Positions 1-8,201 of a stretch of DNA of 33,153 nucleotides are shown here, one piece after another. This DNA is from Clostridia bacterium (GTDB lineage Bacteria; Bacillota; Clostridia; Oscillospirales; Acutalibacteraceae). Where the stretch lies: positions 1-33,153 of the forward strand of contig JAKSQQ010000010.1 in the NCBI GenBank assembly GCA_024404015.1, written 5' to 3'. The notes beneath the pieces are model-generated. The model had not been told where the DNA came from and searched no databases. It worked only from the letters and a program-made list of their open reading frames with translations. Position 1 is the stretch's first letter. Each line of letters opens with the position of its first letter. The position numbers and the translations under genes are program-made.

Positions 1-2012
1 CTGATTATCCCGGTATTACTGTCGAAATCAAGTCTGATATCTTCTCCGGTAACGGTGATTGATTTAACTCTTTCAAAAGCGCCGTCTGTACCGGATGCAA
101 GATTAAACCAGTTTGCCTGATTGCCGATTACGTCATTTTCCGACAGTTTCCAGTCCGCAAGCTCCTCGTTTACTCCGAAGGCAAGAGGAAGATAATAATC
201 GCTTCTGAAGAAGCCGTCGGCAAGCTTCGTGTAACCGAATGCACTGATATAAGGACTGTATGCCCCTTTATCTCCTAAATATCTGACGGCGTGCATCATA
301 TTGTAAACGGGAGTCTGACAGGCGTAATTGACGGAATTTATGTTATTGGTTTCGTTTCCGAGTTTATCCTGCAGCTTTACCACGCTTTCATTTGCCATGG
401 ATGAGAATAAATTTATTCCGTTATACCCGAAACATCCGTCATTTAATTCATAGCTTAAGACAGATCTGTAAAATTTGTCATCGTCGTTTTGCTCGTTTGC
501 CTTCTCAATAAAGGTCTGAAAGCTTTCATATTCTTCCTTTATCTCCGGCTGTTTTTTGATAATGTTGTAATTTCCGCTTCCCGAATATGCCACCTCAATA
601 ATCATACAAAAGGCAATAAACAGAGTGACGGAATCGCGGAACGAGCCGAGATATTTATATGCAATCATCAACAGACAAAAGATTACCGCAGCGACGATAC
701 TGATTACTACGGAACTGTTGTCAACACCGAATACGCCGTATTTATTTGCCGTCAGTGCAATAAATATGACCGGCAGAGCGGAAATTGCGTATTTATATAT
801 TTTTTCATCTCTAACATTTCCGAATGCTTTTGCCGAAATGACCAGCAAAAGGAAGCTGTACATAAACGAAAAACGGTATGGCAGGTCGTTCGGCTCGTGA
901 AATGCGTGCCAGATATAATTCAGCACGTTGATATTCATACTGAAATACATGAGGGCAAGCAGGATACCGAACCCCCATTTTTCTCTCCTTGCGGGATTCT
1001 TTGAAACAAAGAAAAATACAGACAGTATGACGGGAAGTATTCCGCTGTATATATTAGGCAGAGTCGGAATCAAATCCTTTGCTTTTGACCTGAATGTGGG
1101 TGCAACGTCTGCAAGGTGATTAACAAGAAAATCAAAAAATCTAAAAAACAGCTCTCCGTTTTCCGGCCACGTATCCGACGTAGCGGAGCTGCGTGTGAGA
1201 ATAAAGAAAACGGGAACAAGAGCAAATGCCGCAAGACCGCCGGCAATCAAAGACGAAAATGCAAACAGACCGCCGTCTCTGACGAGATTGCACCCGATTA
1301 AATTCTCAAAAAAGTATTTTTTGTGTCTGACGGGTAGCATACTGTCTTTGCCGATAAAGAATTCGTAAATCAGAAACCAAATTACGGAGAATATGCATAC
1401 CATATAACCGATATAGAAACTCGTAATAAGGGTGAGGGCAAGTGACAGTATATAGGTCAGGGGCTTATGGGTATCAATAAGCTTCTCTATGCCGTAAATA
1501 ACAATCGGGAAAAGGGCAAAGGCGTCAAGCCACATGAAATCCCAGTAATAAGCTGCAAACCATCCGCAAAGGGAATATGCAACACCGAGAGAAACGGCAA
1601 AAATTCTGTCTGTATCCCGGGATTTGTTGATATAAAAGGTAAAAAATCCCGATGCAAAGGAAACCTTGATAAGAATTATCAAAGCAATGGCGGTATAGAT
1701 ATTATCCTTCGGGAAGAAGAGTACCAGCAGATTTACAGGACTGGCCAGGTAATTTATGAGGTTACCCGCAAAGGGCATTCCGAGACCGGTACTCCATGAA
1801 TATATGAGCCCTCTGCCTTCCTTAACCCGGGAGTAAAACTCCGTGAGCATGGGATAATACTGCAATTTCATATCGCTGTAAAGAATACATTTCTCTCCCA
1901 GAGGATACAATCCGTAAAGCACGTATACAAGCAATAAAAGACCCGCAGTTATGGAAAATGCCCACAGGCAGTTCAGATTAGATTTTTTCTTAAGCGTTTT
2001 GCCGCCGTTCAC
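1..2012 (-). CDS. YfhO family multi-pass membrane protein (3' end cut by window edge)
   Basis: Reading the minus strand from a GTG at 2012, the frame stays open for about 670 codons to the window edge, so the C-terminus is missing. A GGAGG site at 2021-2025 sits 8 nt before this GTG; an in-frame GTG at 2021 overlaps that site and is less likely. The protein starts with a transmembrane segment, followed by an extracytoplasmic-type loop with LYSDMKLQYYPM and YSWSTGLGMPFAGNL. Several hydrophobic segments follow, including YSLCGWFAAYYWDFMWLDAF, and then a soluble region near the window edge. This pattern matches the YfhO family (PF09586), large membrane proteins of the GT-C type. B. subtilis YfhO has been linked to glycosylation of lipoteichoic acid, but the substrate here is unknown. 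It probably shares a transcript with the small frameshifted gene upstream. Confidence 0.8.
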   Translation of the reverse strand, partial: MNGGKTLKKKSNLNCLWAFSITAGLLLLVYVLYGLYPLGEKCILYSDMKLQYYPMLTEFYSRVKEGRGLIYSWSTGLGMPFAGNLINYLASPVNLLVLFFPKDNIYTAIALIILIKVSFASGFFTFYINKSRDTDRIFAVSLGVAYSLCGWFAAYYWDFMWLDAFALFPIVIYGIEKLIDTHKPLTYILSLALTLITSFYIGYMVCIFSVIWFLIYEFFIGKDSMLPVRHKKYFFENLIGCNLVRDGGLFAFSSLIAGGLAAFALVPVFFILTRSSATSDTWPENGELFFRFFDFLVNHLADVAPTFRSKAKDLIPTLPNIYSGILPVILSVFFFVSKNPARREKWGFGILLALMYFSMNINVLNYIWHAFHEPNDLPYRFSFMYSFLLLVISAKAFGNVRDEKIYKYAISALPVIFIALTANKYGVFGVDNSSVVISIVAAVIFCLLMIAYKYLGSFRDSVTLFIAFCMIIEVAYSGSGNYNIIKKQPEIKEEYESFQTFIEKANEQNDDDKFYRSVLSYELNDGCFGYNGINLFSSMANESVVKLQDKLGNETNNINSVNYACQTPVYNMMHAVRYLGDKGAYSPYISAFGYTKLADGFFRSDYYLPLAFGVNEELADWKLSENDVIGNQANWFNLASGTDGAFERVKSITVTGEDIRLDFDSNTGII

Positions 2013-2058
2013 GGGCTTCACCTCCGTAAGTTCAATCCCCCCGGAGAGGGACTGAGGA

Positions 2059-2303
2059 TTATTTCTTAATATCAGTTGTTTCTTCGGGCTTCAGCTCCGG
2101 CGCATCGTGTATGGTTGAAGCACCGAGGCCGAAAATGCGTTCAGCAGGCAGACGATAAAGAGCAGGGGAGTCCATGCGCTGCTGTTGACGAAACCGAAAT
2201 CCCCGAATTTAATGCGGTAGGAGGCAATGAATGAAGCGGCGATTGAAATCAAATCAATCAGCAAAAAATCAAGATATGAGCCGATTTTGCCCTTGTCATT
2301 CAC
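2059..2303 (-). pseudogene. Small two-helix membrane protein with a one-base frameshift; resembles the N-terminus of sugar transferases
   Basis: A GTG at 2303 has a GGAGG site (2311-2315) 7 nt upstream. The frame encodes two hydrophobic helices (LDFLLIDLISIAASFIASY and WTPLLFIVCLLNAF) and then runs to a TGA at 2091-2093 through a non-typical tail. If one base is added to the A run at 2132-2135, the reading continues as FGLGASTIHDAPELKP and ends at a TAA at 2059-2061, giving about 80 residues. That restored tail reads like a normal soluble C-terminus. The first helix pair recalls the membrane part of polyprenyl-phosphate sugar transferases, but no catalytic domain follows. It could be a remnant, a true short protein with a sequencing error, or a short unrelated protein. 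Its neighbour downstream is the YfhO gene, 46 nt away. Confidence 0.5.
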
Positions 2304-2346
2304 ATTTATCCCTCCAATCGTAATAAATACCCAATTTTACAAATAT

Positions 2347-2374
2347 ATTATACCACATTTTTTATTTTATTCAA
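2347..2374 (-). promoter_or_regulatory. Sigma-A type promoter for the small membrane gene and YfhO
   Basis: On the minus strand, TTGAAT (2369-2374) is followed after 16 bp by a perfect TATAAT (2347-2352). It lies between the pilB terminator and the GTG at 2303, so it should drive the two-gene unit that runs off the left edge. Confidence 0.7.
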
Positions 2375-2401
2375 GATAAAATATAGAGGTTTTAGTGAAA
2401 A

Positions 2402-2427
2402 AGAAAAAAGCCCCAACGAATGGGGCT
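2402..2427 (-). terminator. Intrinsic terminator of the PilB-type gene
   Basis: Minus strand: the stem AGCCCCA/TGGGGCT (2421-2427 with 2409-2415) has a 5-nt loop and is followed by a run of T broken by one C (2402-2408 and beyond). It begins about 10 nt after the stop codon of the ATPase gene. Confidence 0.88.
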
Positions 2428-2437
2428 TAATCTGCAA

Positions 2438-4138
2438 TTATGACTCTGCGGAAACCTTCAGCAGCTCTCTAATGGTGGTTACGCCTTCGATTACATACTG
2501 ACCTGCCGCCTGACGAAGGGTGTGCATTCCTTCTTCAAGTGCGATTTTCTTAAGAGTTTCCGTGTTGGACTTAATGGTAATTTCGTGTTTAAGTCTGGGG
2601 GACATTTCAAGAATTTCGTAAACACCGGTACGACCGAAGAAGCCGGTATCGTTGCAAAGGGGACATCCGCCGGGCTCATAAACGGTAAGGGGCTCGTCTA
2701 CGGGATATTCAAGCAGCTCTTTTTCGTCACGGGTTGCCTCTCTGGGCTTCTTGCAGTGGGGGCAGAGCTTACGGATAAGTCGCTGAGCAAGTACGCCTAC
2801 GACGGAGTCTGCAATAAGGTATGATTCAATACCCATATCAAGAAGACGGGTAATGGTTGCGGTTGATGAGTTTGTATGGAGTGTACTTACAACCAGGTGT
2901 CCTGTGATAGATGCCTGAACGGCGATGTTTGCAGTCTCAAAGTCACGAATCTCACCGATCATGATAATATCGGGGTCCTGACGGAGGATTGAACGTAATG
3001 CGGAAGCGAAGGTAAGACCTGCTTTTGCATTAACGTGAACCTGATTAAGACCTTCGATATTTGCTTCGACGGGGTCCTCAACCGTGATGATGTTAACGGA
3101 TTCATCATTCAGCTCGGAGAGGGCGGTGTAAAGGGTTGTTGATTTACCGGAACCGGTAGGTCCCGTAACGAGAATAATGCCGTTGGGGTTTGAAAGAATA
3201 TGGTCAAATCTCTTAAGCTCGTGTTCTCTCATACCGAGCTTATCCTTTGTTCTTGTAAGAGCCACGGTGGAGGCAATACGCATTACGACCTTTTCACCGT
3301 AGCAGGTGGGAAGCATAGATACACGGACGTCGTACTCGCCGCGGTCAACCTCAATGGTGATACGACCGTCCTGGGGCTTACGCTTTTCGGAAATATCCAT
3401 ACCTGCCATAATCTTAAGACGGGTAACGATAACGGGCATCAGGTTGATGTCGTAGGTCATGACCTGCTTAAGCGCACCGTCTATACGGAAGCGGATAACT
3501 ACCTTGGTTTCGTGGGCGTCAATATGAATATCGGAGGTTCTCTTACGTACTGCCTGTTCAAACATTGAGCGTACAAGCAGTACGACAGGGGAGTTATTGA
3601 GTTCTTCTTCGGTTTCACTCTTTTCGGCTGCAAGCTGTGCAAGCTTTGCTTCACGCTCTTTGTTGAATTTCTCAACGGCGTTCATGGTCTCTTCAGAGCC
3701 GAAATATTTATCCAGCAGGTTGTTGATATCACCGGCGGTGGCGATGATGGGCTCAACCTGGCATCCCGTGATAAGCTGAACGTTATCGATGGCGACCATG
3801 TCATTGGGGTCGGTCATCGCAACTACGAGCACGTCGTTGTTTTCGTCTGCGTATTCAAGGGGAATTACGTTGTTTTTACGGAGATCCGCACCCTTCATGA
3901 GCTTGAGGAGTCCCTCGGCAATGTCAATACCGCGAAGGTCTCTGTATTCAACGCCCGTGAGAATGCTGGTACCTTTGGCTATGGCAACCGAATCGCAGGC
4001 CTTGGAGTTAATAAGAGCGTCAACAAGAGAACAGTTGTTCTTTTCCTGCCATTCAATGGCATGATTATATTTTTCTTCGTTGATAAATCCTTCCTGAAGA
4101 AGAATCTCGGCTATGTTTTTCTTTCCGACTAATGACAT
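2438..4138 (-). CDS. PilB/GspE-type type IV pilus or type II secretion assembly ATPase
   Basis: Hexameric secretion ATPase that would power extension of a type IV-like pilus or pseudopilus from the cytoplasmic face. The start is ATG 4138, with GGAGG (4145-4149) 6 nt upstream; a longer frame to 4165 has no ribosome site. The protein is 566 residues, normal for the family. Residues about 5-150 form the T2SSE_N (MshEN-like) domain. The ATPase core has Walker A GPTGSGKST (326-334), an Asp-box EDPVE (about 354-358), Walker B DPDIIMIGEIRD (388-399) and a His-box with TGHLVVSTLHT (about 412-422). The zinc tetracysteine is intact: C459, C462, C492 and C495. The gene has its own promoter and terminator, and no pilC, pilT, pilin or prepilin peptidase gene is in the window. 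PilB and GspE cannot be told apart from sequence alone. Confidence 0.93.
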   Translation of the reverse strand: MSLVGKKNIAEILLQEGFINEEKYNHAIEWQEKNNCSLVDALINSKACDSVAIAKGTSILTGVEYRDLRGIDIAEGLLKLMKGADLRKNNVIPLEYADENNDVLVVAMTDPNDMVAIDNVQLITGCQVEPIIATAGDINNLLDKYFGSEETMNAVEKFNKEREAKLAQLAAEKSETEEELNNSPVVLLVRSMFEQAVRKRTSDIHIDAHETKVVIRFRIDGALKQVMTYDINLMPVIVTRLKIMAGMDISEKRKPQDGRITIEVDRGEYDVRVSMLPTCYGEKVVMRIASTVALTRTKDKLGMREHELKRFDHILSNPNGIILVTGPTGSGKSTTLYTALSELNDESVNIITVEDPVEANIEGLNQVHVNAKAGLTFASALRSILRQDPDIIMIGEIRDFETANIAVQASITGHLVVSTLHTNSSTATITRLLDMGIESYLIADSVVGVLAQRLIRKLCPHCKKPREATRDEKELLEYPVDEPLTVYEPGGCPLCNDTGFFGRTGVYEILEMSPRLKHEITIKSNTETLKKIALEEGMHTLRQAAGQYVIEGVTTIRELLKVSAES

Positions 4139-4179
4139 GATCTGCCTCCATGAGAATATTTGCAATTTTGCTTTTTTAT

Positions 4180-4208
4180 ATTATCCTTCATTTGACTTGT
4201 TATGTCAA
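4180..4208 (-). promoter_or_regulatory. Promoter of the PilB-type ATPase gene
   Basis: Minus strand: a perfect TTGACA (4203-4208), a 17-bp spacer and GATAAT (4180-4185). Transcription would start about 35 nt upstream of the ATG at 4138. Confidence 0.8.
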
Positions 4209-4290
4209 CAGCAATTTTGAACTTTTACTATAATCTGTATGATTCTTGCGAAATTTTTATACAAATTGCTCAATAAAATGCAAGTTTTTA

Positions 4291-4319
4291 TTGCATTCGG
4301 GATTAGCTTGTCATATAAT
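4291..4319 (+). promoter_or_regulatory. Promoter of the long-tailed MFS transporter gene
   Basis: TTGCAT (4291-4296), a 17-bp spacer and a perfect TATAAT (4314-4319). Because the -10 box lies downstream of an in-frame upstream ATG (4246), it supports ATG 4354 as the true start. Confidence 0.82.
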
Positions 4320-4353
4320 GTCTAAGTCAGAAAAAAACGGAAGGAGCAATCGG

Positions 4354-6801
4354 ATGTCTTCATTAGTTAACAAGGCAAAAGGTATCATTTCCGATGTTTT
4401 TACCTATTGGAAAAAGCCCCCGAAGGGCAGATACATGACCTTCAGGGAAATCGGAGCTTACAGCTTCGGCGGTATCGGTGCTTACTGTATTATTACTCTG
4501 GGTACGGCCTGCCTGCTGGCAACGGGAAATACCCTGCTTACAAGTACTTTGGGCGTTGATCCCACGGATATGTACGTCATGTACGTAATTGCCGTACTTG
4601 CGAATATTCCCCTGACGGGTATACGTGCCAATATAATTGACAATACGAGAAACAAGGCGGGCAAATACAGACCGTACATAGTGAGAATGGGTATTCCCAC
4701 GGCTTTGATATGTACCGCCATGGTATGGTTTCCCTATCAGTCACTGGTTAAATTCACGGGTGAAGGTCAGATTTTCGGCGAAGACAGAGCTTATGTGGCA
4801 AAATGTGCCATAGTGATGCTTCTGAATCTGCTGCTTCACTTCTTCTACTATTTCTTCTACGATGCTTACGAAAATCTTATTCACGTTCTCTCTCCCGATT
4901 CCCAGGAAAGAGCGGACGTTTCCTCTGTCAAGAGCATAGTTTATTCCCTTGCTCCCACCCTCGTAAATCTTTTTACGCCGATTATTGCGCAGAATATTTT
5001 CCACACCAACTCAACGGATATCAGAGTTTACCGTCTGCTTTATCCCATTCTCTGTATCTTGGGTATAGGTCTGTGTATAGTCGTTTACAAGAACACGGAG
5101 GAAAAAATAGTTCAGGCGCGTACTCACGTTGTTCAGGTTAAATTCGTTGATGCCATCCGTGCCGTTGCAAAGAACAAATACTTCTGGATAATATCCCTTG
5201 CCGGTTGGATCGGTTTTCTTGAAAGCGCATACGCAAATATCATGTATTGGCTCTATAACTATGGCGGCTCCTGTAACGGAAATCAATACGGAATCATCGT
5301 TACGATTTACGGTAATGCGTCCCTCTGGGGTATGCTTCTTGCCCCCTTCCTCATCAGAAAATGGGGTAAGAAAAAGGTTCTCGTCGTCACAAATCTGTTC
5401 AATATACTGTTTATTCTGCTGATGCTTCCCGCTACTCTTGAAATCAGCTCCATTACTATTTGGCTTGTTCTCGGCTGCCTTTATCTCAATGCGTTTATGG
5501 GCTCCTTTGCCCTTATTCTCAATCCGTCAATTCAGGCAGATATCCGTGACTATCAGCAGTATGTTACGGGAGAAAGAATTGACGGTATGTTCTCTGCAGT
5601 TGCCACAATCGGTACCGTAATCACCCTTGCAACCTCATCCGTTCTTCCCGTTGTATATGAGAAAAACGGCCTTACCAAAGAGGTGGCGGCAAGAGTAACC
5701 GCCGACCCTGCCATCCTTTCCAGGATGATAGGTGACAAGACCGTCGGTCAGATTCTTTCCGAACAGCTTGCCCAGGGGCAGGATAACTATCTTAATGCAA
5801 ATTCCGCACTCTACGATCCGAATATTCTTCTCAAGCTTCTTCACGTTCTGATTATCTTTTCAGCCGTGGGTGCTTTGGCAAACGTAATTCCGTATTTCTG
5901 GTACGATTTTAACGAAACCAAACAGAAATCCGTAGTAAGAGCCCTCAAGATAAGAGCAATGTTCGAGGATTACGGCAACGGAATGCTTAAGGACAGAGAC
6001 CTTGTTGAAACCGTTGATATAATTAAGAAAGCGGAAGAACTTAGGAATATGACTCCCGCCGAAATCAGCAAAAATGATTACAGACAAATCAAGGATAAAT
6101 CACAGCGTAAAGAGTCAAAGAAGGCATACAAAGAGAAGCTTGCAGTCAATGAAGAAATACAGATTGCCGGATTCGTTATGCAGGAGGTTAATAAATTCTC
6201 CTCACCCCTTTACGTACACAAGCTTGAAGCGGGCGAGTCCGTTCTGTCGGAGGGACTTGAGGGTATCGCAAAATACGAGCTTTCCGAGGTCAAAAATGAA
6301 TTGAAGACCGCAAAATCAATGCCTAAATCCTCAAATGACGAGAAGGAATTCCGCAGTGCCTGCATTGAAATCGCAAGAAATAAGATTTCCGCATACAAGG
6401 CATATCACAAATACTTTGACGGTAAAAAAGAATTTGCTGAGCCGGATTTCATAATCCTTCAGGGCTGGTACGATGAGGAGGATTTCTGCGATAAGGAAAT
6501 CAAGGAAATCAATGCCAAAATCACCGCCGCCAGGAAAGTCGGAAACAAGTCGGCTGAAAGAGCCCTTAAATATGAGGTATCACAGCTTGTTACAAGGCGT
6601 AAGGTTGCCCGTGAAATGTCACAGAAGGAAATGGATAATCACGCGTTTTTCAACCGTGCCGCAAAGCCCTATCTTGATGCCGCAAAGCTTATGAAACAAA
6701 AGGAACAGTACGGCAACCTTGAAGAAATTTTTGCTCTTTATGATGATGCAAAGGCACGTATTGAAGCGGAAGAAAACGAAACGGATAAAGTTACCGCATA
6801 A
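4354..6801 (+). CDS. GPH/MFS-type transporter with a ~285-residue charged cytoplasmic C-terminal extension
   Basis: Predicted sugar or glycoside symporter of the major facilitator superfamily. The start ATG 4354 has AAGGAG (4341-4346) 7 nt upstream. Residues about 25-525 hold the 12 expected hydrophobic helices. The cytoplasmic signature NIIDNTRNKAGKYRPYI matches the D-x-T-R...G-R-x-R-P loop of melibiose-type (GPH) symporters. GPH members usually have about 450-500 residues, but this one has 815. After the last helix (IPYFWYDFNETKQ, about residue 520) comes a tail rich in Lys, Glu and Ala with long helical stretches and no membrane segment. I do not recognise the tail; it could be a regulatory or scaffolding module. 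The gene is monocistronic and convergent with an exported phosphoesterase. The substrate is unknown. Confidence 0.82.
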   Translation: MSSLVNKAKGIISDVFTYWKKPPKGRYMTFREIGAYSFGGIGAYCIITLGTACLLATGNTLLTSTLGVDPTDMYVMYVIAVLANIPLTGIRANIIDNTRNKAGKYRPYIVRMGIPTALICTAMVWFPYQSLVKFTGEGQIFGEDRAYVAKCAIVMLLNLLLHFFYYFFYDAYENLIHVLSPDSQERADVSSVKSIVYSLAPTLVNLFTPIIAQNIFHTNSTDIRVYRLLYPILCILGIGLCIVVYKNTEEKIVQARTHVVQVKFVDAIRAVAKNKYFWIISLAGWIGFLESAYANIMYWLYNYGGSCNGNQYGIIVTIYGNASLWGMLLAPFLIRKWGKKKVLVVTNLFNILFILLMLPATLEISSITIWLVLGCLYLNAFMGSFALILNPSIQADIRDYQQYVTGERIDGMFSAVATIGTVITLATSSVLPVVYEKNGLTKEVAARVTADPAILSRMIGDKTVGQILSEQLAQGQDNYLNANSALYDPNILLKLLHVLIIFSAVGALANVIPYFWYDFNETKQKSVVRALKIRAMFEDYGNGMLKDRDLVETVDIIKKAEELRNMTPAEISKNDYRQIKDKSQRKESKKAYKEKLAVNEEIQIAGFVMQEVNKFSSPLYVHKLEAGESVLSEGLEGIAKYELSEVKNELKTAKSMPKSSNDEKEFRSACIEIARNKISAYKAYHKYFDGKKEFAEPDFIILQGWYDEEDFCDKEIKEINAKITAARKVGNKSAERALKYEVSQLVTRRKVAREMSQKEMDNHAFFNRAAKPYLDAAKLMKQKEQYGNLEEIFALYDDAKARIEAEENETDKVTA

Positions 6802-6808
6802 TGAAAAT

Positions 6809-6840
6809 TCCCACCGGCGTAACCGGTGGGATTTATCTTT
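6809..6840. terminator. Terminator between the convergent transporter and phosphoesterase genes
   Basis: An 8-bp G/C-rich stem, CCCACCGG (6810-6817) with CCGGTGGG (6823-6830), has loop CGTAA and is followed by ATTTATCTTT. It lies 8 nt after the transporter stop and 20 nt before the end of the opposing gene, so it may serve both strands. Confidence 0.82.
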
Positions 6841-6850
6841 ATATCGGTAC

Positions 6851-7834
6851 TTATCTGAGTATGCCTTCAACGGGAAGCTCAATATCGTAATCGGGGAGCC
6901 ACTTTCCGTTCAGCATATCTCTTGCTCTGAACTGTACGCTGTCGTCATATACCTCTGCAATATAGCCGAGACAGTGTCCGTTTTCGGAGCCGTCTTTATT
7001 AGTCACACTGAATGAGGGGAGGCATACGGAATCAAAATATCTGTCGCCGTCGCTGATTCTCTCGTAGGTGTATTCGCCGAAGCCGGTATGCTCGTGGCCG
7101 GAGATGAAAATTACGTTTTTATGGCTGAGGAGTATTTCCTTCAGCGCATCGCTCTGATTGCCGATTGAGCCGGCGGAATCAATGGGTGAATTCCATACGT
7201 CGGGAAGTCCGTGAGTATCCTTGAGGGGCTGATGTACCATTACGAAGGTAGGTGTATTCTCGCAGGATGCAAGCTCTTCGTCAAGCCATTCAAGCTGCTC
7301 ATCGCTGAGATAGTTTTCTTCAAATTCCGTTCTGTCTGAGCCGAGAACGATGAATTTATATCCGTTCAGCATTTCGGAATGATGGAAGCTTACCGCATCC
7401 TCATCACCGTTGAGTTCGTTGACAAATCCGTTGAATCTCTTTAAGCTCTGGCTGTAAAGACGAAGACGGATATCGTGGTTGCCTTCGCAGGCAATGTATC
7501 TTAAGCCCAGGTCTCCCAGCTCATCGTAAAAGAGCTGATATTCAACCGCAAGACCGTTTTCCGCAATGTCACCTGCAATTAGCAGAGCATCGAGTCCCTC
7601 TGAATTTCTCAGGTCCTTTGCACCGCCCATGAAATAAGCGTATCTGCCAAGCTGATAGTTGCCTACCTGAGGGTCTGCAATGATTGCAAATGAAAGATTT
7701 GCATCGGGATCTGCCTTGATGATATCTTCTGTTGAGGGTGTTGCGATTGTTGTACCTGTAATGGTGCAGTAAAGTGAAAAGAATATTGCAAAGAGCTTGT
7801 AGAAAACCTTTGCAAGAAGTGAATCAAGTAACAT
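6851..7834 (-). CDS. Membrane-anchored or exported calcineurin-like metallophosphoesterase
   Basis: Predicted metal-dependent phosphoesterase acting outside the membrane; the substrate is unknown. ATG 7834 is preceded by AAAGGAG with 6 nt spacing. Residues about 8-32 form a hydrophobic signal or anchor, then the catalytic fold begins. Its motifs, in order, are ADPQ (D54, with Q56 where the family usually has His), AGD (D89), GNHD (N119, H120), a VHQP motif and SGHEHTG. The Asp-x-Gln form occurs in some branches of this superfamily and need not mean inactivity. Length is 327 residues. The gene lies downstream of a decayed sulfatase and shares its promoter, which suggests it was once the second gene of a sulfatase operon. 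Confidence 0.88.
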   Translation of the reverse strand: MLLDSLLAKVFYKLFAIFFSLYCTITGTTIATPSTEDIIKADPDANLSFAIIADPQVGNYQLGRYAYFMGGAKDLRNSEGLDALLIAGDIAENGLAVEYQLFYDELGDLGLRYIACEGNHDIRLRLYSQSLKRFNGFVNELNGDEDAVSFHHSEMLNGYKFIVLGSDRTEFEENYLSDEQLEWLDEELASCENTPTFVMVHQPLKDTHGLPDVWNSPIDSAGSIGNQSDALKEILLSHKNVIFISGHEHTGFGEYTYERISDGDRYFDSVCLPSFSVTNKDGSENGHCLGYIAEVYDDSVQFRARDMLNGKWLPDYDIELPVEGILR

Positions 7835-7845
7835 ATTTTTCTCCT

Positions 7846-8031
7846 TTGTCGTAAGTCTTCAAGTATCTTTTTTGTTATGTCTGCATATTCCGGATTCTTT
7901 GCCGGATTTACCCTCCGGAACGGGCCCTTGACGTTATCAAACAGAAATTCTTTTTCGTCACCGTTGAAGTCAACTGTTTAATATCTGAGCCGGTCCGCGA
8001 AAACGTAAATCAGATTCGGTTTTTTTGTCAT
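7846..8031 (-). pseudogene. Sulfatase remnant: N-terminal tip joined to the C-terminal tail, with the catalytic body deleted
   Basis: On the minus strand an ATG at 8031, with GGAAG just upstream, starts the reading MTKKPNLIYVFADRLRY and hits a TAA at 7978-7980. That peptide is the typical start of arylsulfatase-family proteins (K-P-N-x-I-x-x-F-x-D-Q-L-R-Y, the first metal-ligand region). After the TAA the same frame continues with DEKEFLFDNVKGPFRRVNPA and then KNPEYADITKKILEDL. This resembles the end of sulfatases (LFDL..DP.....NLA..PEYA....L). About 400-450 residues expected between these parts, including the Cys/Ser-x-Pro-x-Arg active site, are absent. So this is an internal deletion plus point decay, not a sequencing slip. 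It is not an intact gene, and it fills most of the gap between 7834 and 8202. Confidence 0.75.
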
Positions 8032-8064
8032 ACAATTCTTCCGTTCCTCTGAATTTGCACACGG

Positions 8065-8093
8065 ATTATATCATACCGTCATGAGAATTTCAA
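8065..8093 (-). promoter_or_regulatory. Promoter of the sulfatase remnant and phosphoesterase unit
   Basis: Minus strand: TTGAAA (8088-8093), a 17-bp spacer and a perfect TATAAT (8065-8070). The promoter looks intact although the first gene has decayed, and it would now give the phosphoesterase at 7834 a leader of about 220 nt. Confidence 0.8.
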
Positions 8094-8128
8094 GTATCAG
8101 AGCAGGTGTAATTTGTGTTATTCTTTTC

Positions 8129-8157
8129 TTGACAAAATCACATGCATATAATAAAAT
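8129..8157 (+). promoter_or_regulatory. Promoter of tyrS
   Basis: A perfect TTGACA (8129-8134), a 17-bp spacer and TAAAAT (8152-8157). The leader to ATG 8202 would be only about 38 nt, too short for a T-box, so tyrS here is probably not controlled by uncharged tRNA. Confidence 0.82.
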
Positions 8158-8201
8158 AGATTGAAATATGCTGTAATCAGCTTTGAAAGGACACATTCGC
8201 T

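Noticed and set aside
489..1799. Plus-strand open frames across the left region
   Set aside because: They lie antisense to one continuous YfhO-type frame on the minus strand, have no ribosome sites and give no sensible protein.
4246..4353. Longer N-terminus for the transporter gene
   Set aside because: The -10 box of a good promoter lies inside this extension, and only ATG 4354 has an AAGGAG at correct spacing.
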